Part shown: positions 1 through 6,904 of the stretch, piece by piece
How the letters are laid out: each line of letters starts with the position of its first letter
How positions within the stretch are numbered: position 1 is the stretch's first letter
Program-made: the position numbers and the translations under genes
The notes under the pieces: generated by a model
What the model saw: the letters and a program-made list of their open reading frames with translations, nothing else
What the model was told of the DNA's origin: nothing
Database searches by the model: none
NCBI GenBank assembly: GCA_036501345.1
Contig: DASYAN010000099.1
Location: 1 to 9,448, forward strand
Length of the DNA stretch: 9,448 nucleotides
From: DASYAN01 sp036501345
GTDB taxonomy: Bacteria; Chloroflexota; Ktedonobacteria; Ktedonobacterales; Ktedonobacteraceae
Direction: 5' to 3'

Positions 1-590
1 GCGTATTCACTTACTAATGCTACGTCAGTGGGAGTCATGACCTCAGTGATGACGGCCATGCCGAATTCCGCACTTGCTTTGGCCAGTAGTTGTAATCCAG
101 CTTTGCCGAGACCACGGAAGCCGTAGGGTGAGGTCGATGGCTTGAAGGCTCCTCCACGCAGAATAGTTGCGCCTTCCTTACGTACTGCCTCTGCCGTTGT
201 CATGAGCTGCTTCTCAGTCTCGACGGTGCATGGCCCTGCCATCATCACAATTGTTTTGCTACCGATGCTAACTACACCCCCTGGGGCGCATCGGGTTGGC
301 ACATCAACAATAGTGTTTGCTGGATGGAACTCGCGACTGGCAAGCTTATATGGCTTGGAGACACGAATAACGCTATCTACGCTGGGCAGACTTTCGAGGG
401 ATTCGCCCAGAGATGGATTAATGCCGCCAATGCTACCAGGTGTGCCAGATGGTCCCACAGCTCCCAGGACGCCGATCACTGTGCGCTCTACTCCCTGTGA
501 TGGATGGCCACTCAGGCCATGCTTCTCAAGGAATTGTAGGACGCGCTCGATATCTGCCTCGCTACTGGTAGGTTTCATGACAACGATCAT
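1..590 (-). CDS. aroF: DAHP synthase, type I-beta (3' end outside window)
   Basis: 3-deoxy-7-phosphoheptulonate synthase condenses phosphoenolpyruvate and erythrose 4-phosphate, the first step of the shikimate pathway, in the cytoplasm. About 196 N-terminal residues are visible. Residues 1-78 form the ferredoxin-like regulatory domain of the Thermotoga type (MIVVMKP start, VERTVIGVLG, SVIRVSKPYKLASREFHP). The barrel follows with MAGPCTVE (about 117-124, metal-binding Cys kept) and RGGAFKP..SPYGF (about 145-158). The ATG at 590 is chosen because MIVVMKP matches family starts and AAAAGGAG (600-607) lies 9 nt upstream; an internal Met at residue 5 is less likely. Two oddities: the family KPRTSP motif reads KPSTSP, and a glycine-rich insert of about 11 residues sits in the regulatory domain (residues 45-60). 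In Thermotoga this domain mediates tyrosine feedback. It lies 173 nt after aroH. The family is certain; the allosteric ligand is not. Confidence 0.95.
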   Translation of the reverse strand, partial: MIVVMKPTSSEADIERVLQFLEKHGLSGHPSQGVERTVIGVLGAVGPSGTPGSIGGINPSLGESLESLPSVDSVIRVSKPYKLASREFHPANTIVDVPTRCAPGGVVSIGSKTIVMMAGPCTVETEKQLMTTAEAVRKEGATILRGGAFKPSTSPYGFRGLGKAGLQLLAKASAEFGMAVITEVMTPTDVALVSEY

Positions 591-599
591 AAAAAAAAG

Positions 600-607
600 C
601 TCCTTTT
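600..607 (-). promoter_or_regulatory. Ribosome binding site of the DAHP synthase gene
   Basis: On the minus strand AAAAGGAG precedes the ATG at 590 by 9 nt. The spacer is a C followed by eight T residues (591-598). This site fixes the start. The homopolymer right before the start codon is unusual and keeps the site unstructured. Confidence 0.75.
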
Positions 608-680
608 AATAGATTCTCAATGAGGTACCATGTGGTACTACAGGCGCATAGAAGTTCCACGAAAATAGAGTGGTGTCACG

Positions 681-742
681 GGCGCGATACCCAAAGGGCA
701 CACGGTAAATCGGACCTCTATATTATTGGCAATAAATTGCCA
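681..742. repeat. Dispersed palindromic repeat, copy 1 (aroH-aroF gap)
   Basis: This non-coding module contains three nested or adjacent dyads. An outer CGAT (685-688) pairs with ATCG (709-712), enclosing CCC-AAA-GGG (690-698). A second palindrome, TGGCAAT-AA-ATTGCCA (727-742), follows. The first part is nearly identical to the repeat beginning at 5065 (20 of 21 positions across CGC.ATACCCAAAGGGCACA), and the second part matches 8624-8637. It lies between the stop of the chorismate mutase gene (764) and the start of the DAHP synthase gene (590). The distribution of related copies in three gaps suggests an interspersed element rather than a gene-specific site, but an operator role cannot be excluded. 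Confidence 0.8.
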
Positions 743-763
743 TTTTATCATGGCTATTCTTGT

Positions 764-1138
764 CTACGCATCTTCTGCGCGAAAAGTGGGACGTAAATTA
801 ACCGCATCTTTGAGGTACACGTGTTGTATCTCTGCTGCACTGCGAGTCGTATTGACATGGATCAGCACACGAATACATTTTCTCAGGCTACCGGGGACTG
901 GAATTTCTCGGGCGCACATTAACGCTGTCTCTAGCCAGCCAAGACTGCGTGCAGCCACTGCTGGAAATTCTGCATCCAGGTCATCTGTAGTAGTAAATAT
1001 TACGCTGGCAATATTGTCAGGATGCAGATCATTTCTGGCTATGAGCAGTTGCAACAGTTCAGCAGTGGCCGCGAGTATTTCCTCCCGATCATTGTAGTCT
1101 ACTGTGGTTGCACCACGGATACCACGACAGTATATCAC
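764..1138 (-). CDS. aroH: Chorismate mutase, AroH class
   Basis: Monofunctional chorismate mutase converts chorismate to prephenate, the branch point toward phenylalanine and tyrosine. The 124-residue length and sequence follow the Bacillus subtilis AroH trimer: RGIRGATTV at 5-13, then C75, E78, R90 (KCIRV) and Y108 (HVYLKDAV.LRP), at the same numbers as the B. subtilis active site; the N-terminal catalytic Arg is residue 8 here. All catalytic residues are present. The start is GTG at 1138, supported by AAAAGGA (1148-1154) 9 nt upstream and by the alignment of the family N terminus. It stands 311 nt downstream of trpA, separated by a hairpin, so it probably has its own promoter. Its product competes with TrpEG for chorismate. 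I see nothing degenerate in it. Confidence 0.96.
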   Translation of the reverse strand: MIYCRGIRGATTVDYNDREEILAATAELLQLLIARNDLHPDNIASVIFTTTDDLDAEFPAVAARSLGWLETALMCAREIPVPGSLRKCIRVLIHVNTTRSAAEIQHVYLKDAVNLRPTFRAEDA

Positions 1139-1449
1139 TTTGACTCATCCTTTTCAGTAAAAAATAGAGCTCTTCATCAAATCTTGGGTAGAGAAGCTAC
1201 TCAACATATATATTTCTATTTTACGGGATGGTGGCAAGGTTGGCAGTCCTATTGATGATGCTGGAACACATTGTTCAAATGCTTGTAAAAAACAATTTGT
1301 GGCTTGTTATACACTAAAAACATGAAAAATTTATGATCATACGCGAAAAGAAGCCGAGCTATGTAACTCTCATCCAGCTTCTGGAGGCATGTGAGGCTGT
1401 CAATGAGTGCGTTGGCACTCGTTGACAATCCTCAATCAATCTTGCTTGC
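1139..1449. other. Non-coding gap between trpA and aroH
   Basis: No gene is supported here. The part next to trpA holds the 12-bp hairpin listed separately and a second, weaker stem, TCCAG-CTT-CTGGA (1373-1385), inside a bulged outer pairing of 1369-1372 with 1392-1395. The part nearer aroH is A+T rich and is the likely place for an aroH promoter. The best minus-strand -10 candidate is TATAAC (1306-1311), but I find no good -35 at 16-18 bp, so I do not call it. AAAAGGA at 1148-1154 is the aroH ribosome binding site. Confidence 0.7.
1399..1426 (-). terminator. Hairpin at the 3' end of the trp operon
   Basis: The arms GTCAATGAGTGC (1399-1410) and GCACTCGTTGAC (1415-1426) pair over 12 positions with one T-G wobble around a GTTG loop. 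It begins 23 nt past the trpA stop, as expected for an operon-end structure. On the transcribed side no run of U follows, so it may be a factor-dependent terminator or an mRNA 3'-protecting stem rather than a classical intrinsic terminator. The dyad is certain; the function is inferred. Confidence 0.55.
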
Positions 1450-2334
1450 CTATTCCAAGCCTTGGTGGTTCCTCAGAGAAGCTATATATTGCCTCACTGC
1501 ATCTACCTGTTGTCCCATCTCATTCTGATCGATCAGATTGACCAGAGCGCTTCCTACAACCGCGCCTTCCACAAAAGTGGTCACCTGGGCAATATGCTCT
1601 GGCGTGGAGAGACCGAAGCCGACGGCCAGGGGAATCTCTTTGGTGTAGCTGCGAACGCGTTCAATAAAACTGCGTAGGTGGGATGGCAGTTCCTTGCGTG
1701 AGCCTGTTACACCGCTTAGTGAGACACAGTAGATGAAGCCTGCGGGTCCCTTTCTGGTTCGGGCTACGATATTTTCGATGCGTTGATTGGGTGCCGTGGG
1801 GGGAACCAGGAAAATGAGCGTAAGTCCATGACGTTGTGCCTCTTCCTGCAAGGGGGCGGCCTCTTCAGCTGGCAGGTCGGGGACGATTATTCCACTGATG
1901 CCGTTTGCGTTGGCCGTTGCACAGAAACGTTCAATACCGTAGGACAGGATGGGGTTGTAGTAGCCCATGAAGAGTAATGGGACGTTGCTCCTGGCCGCCA
2001 CCTGACGGGCAATTTCCATACAGCCATTGATGGTCATGCCTTGCTCTAGCGCTACATGTCCTGCGTGCTGGATGGTTGCTCCGTCGGCTAGTGGATCGCT
2101 GAAAGGTATGCCCAGTTCGATGATATCTGCCCCACCTTCTGCCGCAGCCAGTACTAGCTCGGCACTTTGTTCCGCTGATGGGAAGCCGCACATGAGGTAA
2201 GGGATAAGGACACCACGCCCTTCTTGTTTAGCACGCTCGAAGGCTTTTGTGATCCTGTTGGCAGGGATGTCTTGAGAATTCTTTGCTCTTAGTACACCAT
2301 ATTGCTCTATGACATTGCTATTTGTGGGTTCCAT
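1450..2334 (-). CDS. trpA: Tryptophan synthase alpha chain
   Basis: TrpA cleaves indole-3-glycerol phosphate to indole and glyceraldehyde 3-phosphate and channels indole to TrpB in the alpha2-beta2 complex. The 294 residues form one TIM barrel. Catalytic Glu73 (IIELGIPFSD) and Asp84 (DPLADG) are present, as are GYYNPI (124-129), VSLSGVTG (204-211, phosphate/loop region) and AVGFGLS (237-243). The start at 2334 gives an N-terminal extension of about 25 residues before the usual NRI.KAFE.AK start. No alternative ATG, GTG or TTG occurs in that stretch and an AAGAGAG-like site lies just upstream, so the extension appears real. The common GDP near residue 50 is GFP. It follows trpB after 14 nt and closes the trp operon before the 1399-1426 hairpin. 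Confidence 0.97.
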   Translation of the reverse strand: MEPTNSNVIEQYGVLRAKNSQDIPANRITKAFERAKQEGRGVLIPYLMCGFPSAEQSAELVLAAAEGGADIIELGIPFSDPLADGATIQHAGHVALEQGMTINGCMEIARQVAARSNVPLLFMGYYNPILSYGIERFCATANANGISGIIVPDLPAEEAAPLQEEAQRHGLTLIFLVPPTAPNQRIENIVARTRKGPAGFIYCVSLSGVTGSRKELPSHLRSFIERVRSYTKEIPLAVGFGLSTPEHIAQVTTFVEGAVVGSALVNLIDQNEMGQQVDAVRQYIASLRNHQGLE

Positions 2335-2348
2335 TGCACTCTCTTTTC

Positions 2349-3590
2349 TTATAGCCTGACATTCAAAGCTTTGGCAACTGTGACCATATCTTTATCGCCG
2401 CGCCCTGACAGATTTAGGATAATGAGTGAGCCTGCAGGAATTTTGCCTTGCTCGCCCATTTCTAGCAGGTAGCCAAGGGCGTGAGCGGACTCCAGGGCAG
2501 GAATAATCCCTTCGGTCTTACTGAGTGCCTGGAGGCCACGTAGGGCTGTTTCATCGCTGGCTGAGACATAGGTGGCGCGACCAGTGTCTTTCATATAGCT
2601 ATGCTCTGGGCCAACTCCTGGATAATCGAGTCCCGCTGAGATGCTATGTGTATCTAATACCTGCCCGTCTTCATTTTGCAGCAGATAGCTGAGGGCCCCA
2701 TGCAGAACTCCTGGTCGGCCCGAGACCAATGTTGCAGCATTCTGTCCCGGCTCTAGTCCTGTACCACCAGCTTCGACGCCAATCAATTGAACTTCTGGCG
2801 CATCTGCAAAGGGATGGAAGATTCCGATAGCATTGCTTCCACCACCAACACAGGCCAGGATCATATTTGGCAGTCGTCCCTCTTGCTCCAGGATTTGCTG
2901 GCGTGCCTCTTTGCCGATGATTGACTGGAAATCGCGTACTATGCGTGGATAGGGGTGGGGTCCAGCGGCAGAACCGAACAGGTAGAAGGTTGTCTCCACG
3001 TTGGTGACCCAGTCGCGAATAGCTTCATTGATAGCATCTTTGAGTGTACGTGATCCGCTACTGACCGGGCGTACTTCTGCACCCAGCAGTTTCATGCGAA
3101 AGACATTGAGCGATTGGCGTGCGATATCAACCTCACCCATGTAAATGATGCAATTGAGGCCAAGCTTTGCACATACTGTAGCAGTGGCAACACCATGCTG
3201 ACCCGCCCCTGTTTCGGCGATGATACGTTGCTTGCCCATACGCTTGGCGAGCATACCCTGTCCCATGGCGTTATTGATCTTATGCGCTCCGGTATGCGCC
3301 AGATCCTCGCGTTTGAGATAGACTTTGATACCAGGGGCGACCAATTCGGAGAAACGTGGTACGTAGTAGAGTGTGGTTGGGCGTCCTACGTAACCGAAAA
3401 GATCTTTGCGCAGTTCCTCCTGGAATGCTTCGTCCTGGTGCGCATCTTCGTAAGCTGCTTCCATCTCAGCCAGGGCAGCCATCAGGCTCTCGGGGACGAA
3501 TTTACCGCCGAATGGTCCGAAACGTCCACGCTGGTCTGGGTAGAGATCGTGTTGGTAAGTTTTAGATTGTTCTGTGTTTTGTATTTGCAT
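2349..3590 (-). CDS. trpB: Tryptophan synthase beta chain
   Basis: TrpB condenses indole with L-serine to give L-tryptophan using pyridoxal phosphate. At 413 residues it is a normal TrpB1-type beta chain. Visible landmarks are RGRFGPFGGKFVPE (21-34), the PLP lysine Lys104 in HTGAHKINNA, catalytic Glu126 in ETGAGQHGVA, the phosphate-binding GGGSNAIG (249-256) and SGRGDKD (395-401) near the cofactor nitrogen. The pairing with an adjacent canonical trpA agrees with the TrpB1 class. The ATG at 3590 is 15 nt after the trpCF stop. Upstream there is only a weak purine-rich site (GAGAAAGA), so translation may depend partly on ribosomes ending on trpCF. No anomalies. Confidence 0.98.
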   Translation of the reverse strand: MQIQNTEQSKTYQHDLYPDQRGRFGPFGGKFVPESLMAALAEMEAAYEDAHQDEAFQEELRKDLFGYVGRPTTLYYVPRFSELVAPGIKVYLKREDLAHTGAHKINNAMGQGMLAKRMGKQRIIAETGAGQHGVATATVCAKLGLNCIIYMGEVDIARQSLNVFRMKLLGAEVRPVSSGSRTLKDAINEAIRDWVTNVETTFYLFGSAAGPHPYPRIVRDFQSIIGKEARQQILEQEGRLPNMILACVGGGSNAIGIFHPFADAPEVQLIGVEAGGTGLEPGQNAATLVSGRPGVLHGALSYLLQNEDGQVLDTHSISAGLDYPGVGPEHSYMKDTGRATYVSASDETALRGLQALSKTEGIIPALESAHALGYLLEMGEQGKIPAGSLIILNLSGRGDKDMVTVAKALNVRL

Positions 3591-3605
3591 GGTTTTTGTC
3601 TTTCT

Positions 3606-5030
3606 CTAGTCAGTTATCCGAACCTGTTTGATAAAAGCTTGTATCTTCTCGCTATCCTTCTGCCTGTCAGTTTCGACTCCGCTGCTGACATCGACTCCCC
3701 ATGGGTGAACCTGACGAATCGCTGCTGCTACATTCTCCACCGTCAGACCTCCGGCAAGCAGGATACGATGAGTTTGGCTAGCCAAGCGAGCAAGTTCCCA
3801 ATCGTATGTTTCCCCACTTCCGCCCCAGTCTGGTGTTGGTGCGTCAAGTAGTAAGCGCCAGACGACTGACTGGTAGCTCTTGATCTGCTCCAAGTCTGCT
3901 GTGTTATGGATTTGCAGAGCTTTGATGACAGGTCGCTTGATTTGCTGGCAGAACTCGGGAGTTTCTGTACCGTGGAGTTGGACATACTGGAGTCCTACCT
4001 GTTCAACCACATCGTTGATATAGTCAACCTCTTTGTTGACGAAGACACCGACAAGGTCAGGTTTGCACTGTCCTATGGGCGGGTGCATAAAGCTAGCGCT
4101 TGCTTCTAGCACAGAGCGGATCTGCTGTGGTTTGATAAAGCGATGGCTTGGTTCGTGAAAAATAAAGCCCAACATGTCTGCCCCGCCATCGGTAGCGGTA
4201 TTGATATGTTCAGCGGTTCGTAGGCCGCAGATTTTCACCTGTGTGCTACTATTTGCCCCATGCAGTAACATATGCATCTGCTTGGGCACGTCATTGGAAA
4301 TCACAAGTGACTCGCCAACCAGCATGGCTTGCACGTCGTAGCGTGCTAGACGCCGTGCATCTGCCTGTGTATGAATACCGCTTTCAGCTACCACGACCCG
4401 GTCCTTGGGGATGATCTGGCGGATCTCGCCCATGAGATATGAATTCATCTGAAATGTGACCAGATCGCGGCTATTGACACCAATAACAACTGCTCCCGTA
4501 TTGATAGCACGTTTCGCCTCTTCAATGGTGTGTACCTCGACGAGGCTGCGCATATGTAACTCATCGGCGACATGCAGCAAGCGTCGCAACTGGGTATCAT
4601 CCAGGATGGCACATATCAGCAGAATGACATCTGCTCCCCATGCACGTGCTTCGTATACTTGGTATTCGTCAATGATGAAATCCTTGCGTAGGACAGGGAT
4701 ACTCACGGCTTGTTTGATTGCCGTCAAATATTCTGGTGATCCTAGAAAGAAATGAGGCTCTGTCAACACAGAGATGACCGAGGCTCCATTCGCTTCATAG
4801 ACTCGCGCTAGCTCGACGGGATTGATATGGGGAGCAAGCAATCCCTTTGATGGTGATGCGCGTTTCACTTCGGCGATCAGGTGGATTTGCGAGCGTGGTT
4901 CGAAAGCCTCTAAAAGGTCACGGGGCCTTGGCTGTTCAAAAGCCTGACGCTGTATCTCGGCCAGAGGATGTTCGCGTTTCCGCACCTCTAAATCTGTTTG
5001 TGTCTGTGTAACGATACGATCGAGAAACAT
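3606..5030 (-). CDS. trpCF: Fused indole-3-glycerol phosphate synthase / phosphoribosylanthranilate isomerase
   Basis: This bifunctional enzyme carries out two consecutive steps: isomerisation of phosphoribosylanthranilate (TrpF domain) and ring closure to indole-3-glycerol phosphate (TrpC domain). Residues 1 to about 258 are IGPS, with Lys56 (EVKRASPSKG), Lys116 (LRKDF), Glu165 (VEVH), Asn186 (GVNSRDL) and Glu217 (AESG). Residues from about 263 to 474 are PRAI, with Cys268 (VKICG) and Asp396 (LLLDA), plus QLHG (351-354), AGGLT (426-430) and GVDVSSGVE (445-453). All catalytic residues are intact. The linker is only a few residues (about HGANSST). I choose the ATG at 5030 (474 aa), matching MFLDRIV-type IGPS starts with AGGT 7 nt upstream. 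The frame stays open to an ATG at 5117, but those 29 extra residues come from a dispersed repeat and match no IGPS N terminus. The domain order is the same as in E. coli TrpC. Confidence 0.97.
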   Translation of the reverse strand: MFLDRIVTQTQTDLEVRKREHPLAEIQRQAFEQPRPRDLLEAFEPRSQIHLIAEVKRASPSKGLLAPHINPVELARVYEANGASVISVLTEPHFFLGSPEYLTAIKQAVSIPVLRKDFIIDEYQVYEARAWGADVILLICAILDDTQLRRLLHVADELHMRSLVEVHTIEEAKRAINTGAVVIGVNSRDLVTFQMNSYLMGEIRQIIPKDRVVVAESGIHTQADARRLARYDVQAMLVGESLVISNDVPKQMHMLLHGANSSTQVKICGLRTAEHINTATDGGADMLGFIFHEPSHRFIKPQQIRSVLEASASFMHPPIGQCKPDLVGVFVNKEVDYINDVVEQVGLQYVQLHGTETPEFCQQIKRPVIKALQIHNTADLEQIKSYQSVVWRLLLDAPTPDWGGSGETYDWELARLASQTHRILLAGGLTVENVAAAIRQVHPWGVDVSSGVETDRQKDSEKIQAFIKQVRITD

Positions 5031-5062
5031 TATAATTACCTGTCTAATGTCTGCAAAGGGCT

Positions 5063-5140
5063 GACGCAATACCCAAAGGGCACATGATGAATTGCGGCCC
5101 CTACCGATGGTAATCACCTAAAGGTGACACGGTAAATCGC
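5063..5140. repeat. Dispersed palindromic repeat, copies 2a and 2b (trpD-trpCF gap)
   Basis: Two related units lie in tandem and fill most of the gap. Unit a has an outer stem GCAAT (5066-5070) with ATTGC (5091-5095) around CCC-AAA-GGG (5072-5080). Unit b has an outer stem CGAT (5105-5108) with ATCG (5136-5139) around a perfect TCACCT-AA-AGGTGA hairpin (5114-5127). Unit a matches copy 1 at 681-720; the ACACGGTAAATCG segment of unit b (5127-5139 region) also recurs at 702-712. The repeat ends only a few bases from the trpD stop codon (5143-5145), so on the mRNA it forms the first structure after trpD. Confidence 0.8.
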
Positions 5141-5142
5141 GT

Positions 5143-6213
5143 TTAGTTTGTTGGCACCTGTGTAGTTGCCAAATTCCCTAATGATTGAGAACATTCAATA
5201 ACTTGTGCTAATTTGGATTTAGCCTTGCCTTCACGCAAGGTTGCACTAGCGAGCTTGACACCTTCGCTTAGTGATGAAACTTGGTCACAGGCCAAAAGTG
5301 CAGCACCAGCATTCAAACAGAGCATGTGAGTAGCTGGCGAATCGATATAGTCCGATAAAAGTTCACGTAGCATGGCGGCGTTATGGGTTGGATTGCCTCC
5401 CAGGATACCCTGGCGATTAGAGGCACTTGGCAGACCAACATCCTCTGGAGTGATCGTGTATTCACGCAATTGCTGACCAGAGCGTACTTCGCAAATGCGT
5501 GTTGGCGCACTGATCGAGCACTCATCTAATCCGTCCTCGCCATGGACGATCAATGCATGGTGACTACCCAGGTGAAGCAAGGCTTCGCCCATCTTGCGCA
5601 TCAGTGAACTGTTTGGGACTCCTAGAACCTGGTAAGGCGTATGTGCCGGATTGGTAAGCGGGCCGAGAATATTAAAGACGGTGCGGATACCGATCTCGCC
5701 GCGTGTTGGGCCGACGTGCTTCATTGCTGGATGGTAGGCCGGAGCAAACATAAAGCCAAAGCCACATTCTTGTATGCTGCGGGCTGTCTGTGCTGGTGTC
5801 AGGTCGATTTTCACTCCCAGCGCTTCCAGTACATCGGCACTGCCGCATTTGCTCGTGGCAGAGCGATTGCCATGCTTGGCAACGGCAGCCCCGGCTGCTG
5901 CTGCAACAATGCCTACGGCGGTTGAGACATTGAACGTTCCTGAGCCATCTCCCCCGGTTCCACAAGTGTCCAGAGCTCGTGAGGCCATCTCCTCGTCCAG
6001 ATGGACACGAAGGGCTTTTTCATGCATGACGTGAGCAAATCCTATAATCTCCTCGACGGTCTCCCCGCCGGGTCGCAGGCGCAGGGCAGTCAAGAATGCA
6101 CCCATTTGCGATGGAGTTGCCACTCCGGTCATAATCTCTTCCATTGCTGTGGTGGACTCTTCTGTGCTGAGTGTGCCTCCTGCAGCAATATGGGCAATAG
6201 CTTCGCGAATCAT
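5143..6213 (-). CDS. trpD: Anthranilate phosphoribosyltransferase
   Basis: TrpD transfers the phosphoribosyl group of PRPP to anthranilate. The 356 residues show the family landmarks: an N-terminal helical domain with ATPSQMGAFLTALR.RPGGETVEEI (32-56), the PRPP/anthranilate loop CGTGGDG (84-90), NVST (95-98), KHGNRS (113-118), GSADVLEALG (124-133), the anthranilate-binding Arg173 in GPTRGEIGIRT, and the metal-binding DGLDE (229-233). It is not fused to trpG, unlike E. coli. The ATG at 6213 has GAGGAAGAGGAAA about 8 nt upstream, a good ribosome binding site. The 123-nt gap in front is the widest inside the trp operon and may carry an internal promoter. The C-terminal tail of about 20 residues is not conserved in my memory of the family. 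Confidence 0.97.
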   Translation of the reverse strand: MIREAIAHIAAGGTLSTEESTTAMEEIMTGVATPSQMGAFLTALRLRPGGETVEEIIGFAHVMHEKALRVHLDEEMASRALDTCGTGGDGSGTFNVSTAVGIVAAAAGAAVAKHGNRSATSKCGSADVLEALGVKIDLTPAQTARSIQECGFGFMFAPAYHPAMKHVGPTRGEIGIRTVFNILGPLTNPAHTPYQVLGVPNSSLMRKMGEALLHLGSHHALIVHGEDGLDECSISAPTRICEVRSGQQLREYTITPEDVGLPSASNRQGILGGNPTHNAAMLRELLSDYIDSPATHMLCLNAGAALLACDQVSSLSEGVKLASATLREGKAKSKLAQVIECSQSLGNLATTQVPTN

Positions 6214-6256
6214 TATTCGATTTCCTCTTCCTCAACTGGTACGCTGGTAAGATCAT

Positions 6257-6286
6257 ATAATGCAGCAAGGGAAAATTTGAGGTCAA
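6257..6286 (-). promoter_or_regulatory. Possible internal promoter before trpD
   Basis: On the minus strand TTGACC (6281-6286) and CATTAT (6257-6262) are 18 bp apart, matching the sigma-70-type -35 at five of six positions and the -10 at four of six. The site sits in the 123-nt trpG-trpD gap, in the right orientation, about 44 nt before the trpD start. Internal promoters in trp operons are known from enterics. Short motifs like this also arise by chance in A+T-rich DNA, so this is only a candidate. Confidence 0.28.
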
Positions 6287-6336
6287 CACTTACCAAGCTA
6301 ACCTCTTGCCCTGGCCTGTAATATTTTACCCCTTTA

Positions 6337-6903
6337 CTATGCATGCGTCAGAAAATTGCCTAGTAGCTTTTTTCCATCTGGCGTCATAATTGACTCTGGA
6401 TGGAACTGAACACCTTCTACAGGATAGTGGCGGTGTCGCAACCCCATAATTATGCCATCTTCTGTGTCGGCAGTAATCTCCAGATCATTCGGGAGGGTCT
6501 CGCGCTCGACAATGAGGCTATGATAACGATTAGCTTCGAAGGGAACGGGCAGATTGCGAAAAATACCTTTCCCTTTATGATACATTAATGAAGTCTTACC
6601 ATGCATTGGTTCTGGGGCTCGAATGACACGACCTCCGTAAACCTGTCCAATGGATTGGTGTCCCAGGCAAACGCCAAGCAATGGGATACGTGGCCCAAAG
6701 GCTTCAATGATCTGACAGGACATACCTGCCTCGTTCGGGGTGCAGGGCCCTGGCGAGATCACGATATGATCAGGCTTCATAGCTTCGATTTCGTCTAGGG
6801 TAATCTGATCATTACGTCGTACGATTATCTCGGCTCCGAGTTCCCCCAGGTATTGGTACAAGTTATAGGTGAAGCTGTCGTAATTGTCGATTAAGAGCAG
6901 CAT
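6337..6903 (-). CDS. trpG: Anthranilate synthase glutamine amidotransferase subunit
   Basis: TrpG hydrolyses glutamine and passes ammonia to TrpE. The 188-residue protein is a class I amidotransferase domain with the oxyanion strand ISPGPCTP (49-56), the nucleophile Cys79 in GVCLGHQ, and the partner His168 and Glu170 in QFHPES. NYDSFTYNL (7-15) is the usual N terminus of TrpG/PabA. Its ATG lies one base after the trpE stop (TAA-G-ATG), with GAGGAGGG inside the end of trpE as ribosome binding site, which indicates translational coupling and equal subunit supply. Sequence alone cannot exclude that it also serves PabB in folate synthesis, as in Bacillus; its position behind trpE makes anthranilate synthase the primary role. 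Confidence 0.96.
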   Translation of the reverse strand: MLLLIDNYDSFTYNLYQYLGELGAEIIVRRNDQITLDEIEAMKPDHIVISPGPCTPNEAGMSCQIIEAFGPRIPLLGVCLGHQSIGQVYGGRVIRAPEPMHGKTSLMYHKGKGIFRNLPVPFEANRYHSLIVERETLPNDLEITADTEDGIIMGLRHRHYPVEGVQFHPESIMTPDGKKLLGNFLTHA

Positions 6904-6904
6904 C

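Noticed and set aside
142..609. Plus-strand open frame of 155 codons
   Set aside because: It lies opposite the DAHP synthase gene, whose family motifs are clear; the translation is a shadow with no motif.
625..638. GTACC-ATGT-GGTAC dyad before the DAHP synthase gene, considered as a T-box antiterminator
   Set aside because: The conserved T-box stretch (AGGGTGG.ACCGCG), specifier loop and terminator are absent; a 5-bp stem is too little to call.
681..742. Repeats considered as a CRISPR array
   Set aside because: Only a few degenerate palindromic units in separate gaps, with no regular spacers and no cas genes in the window.
1022..1255. Plus-strand open frame entering the trpA-aroH gap
   Set aside because: It begins antisense inside aroH, has no ribosome binding site I would accept, and the encoded 77 residues match nothing I know.
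3114..3851. Long plus-strand open frame of 245 codons
   Set aside because: It is antisense to the start of trpB and the end of trpCF, both certain genes. Its translation has no recognisable domain and is Cys/Leu/Ser rich as expected of a shadow frame.
4470..4481. NSRDL instead of NNRDL in the IGPS domain as a lost active-site residue
   Set aside because: The substrate-binding first Asn is kept, and as I recall Ser at the next position also occurs in the active archaeal Sulfolobus enzyme.
3606..5030. trpC and trpF joined by a sequencing error
   Set aside because: The frame is continuous through a short linker with both domains complete, and TrpC-TrpF fusions are known in other bacteria.
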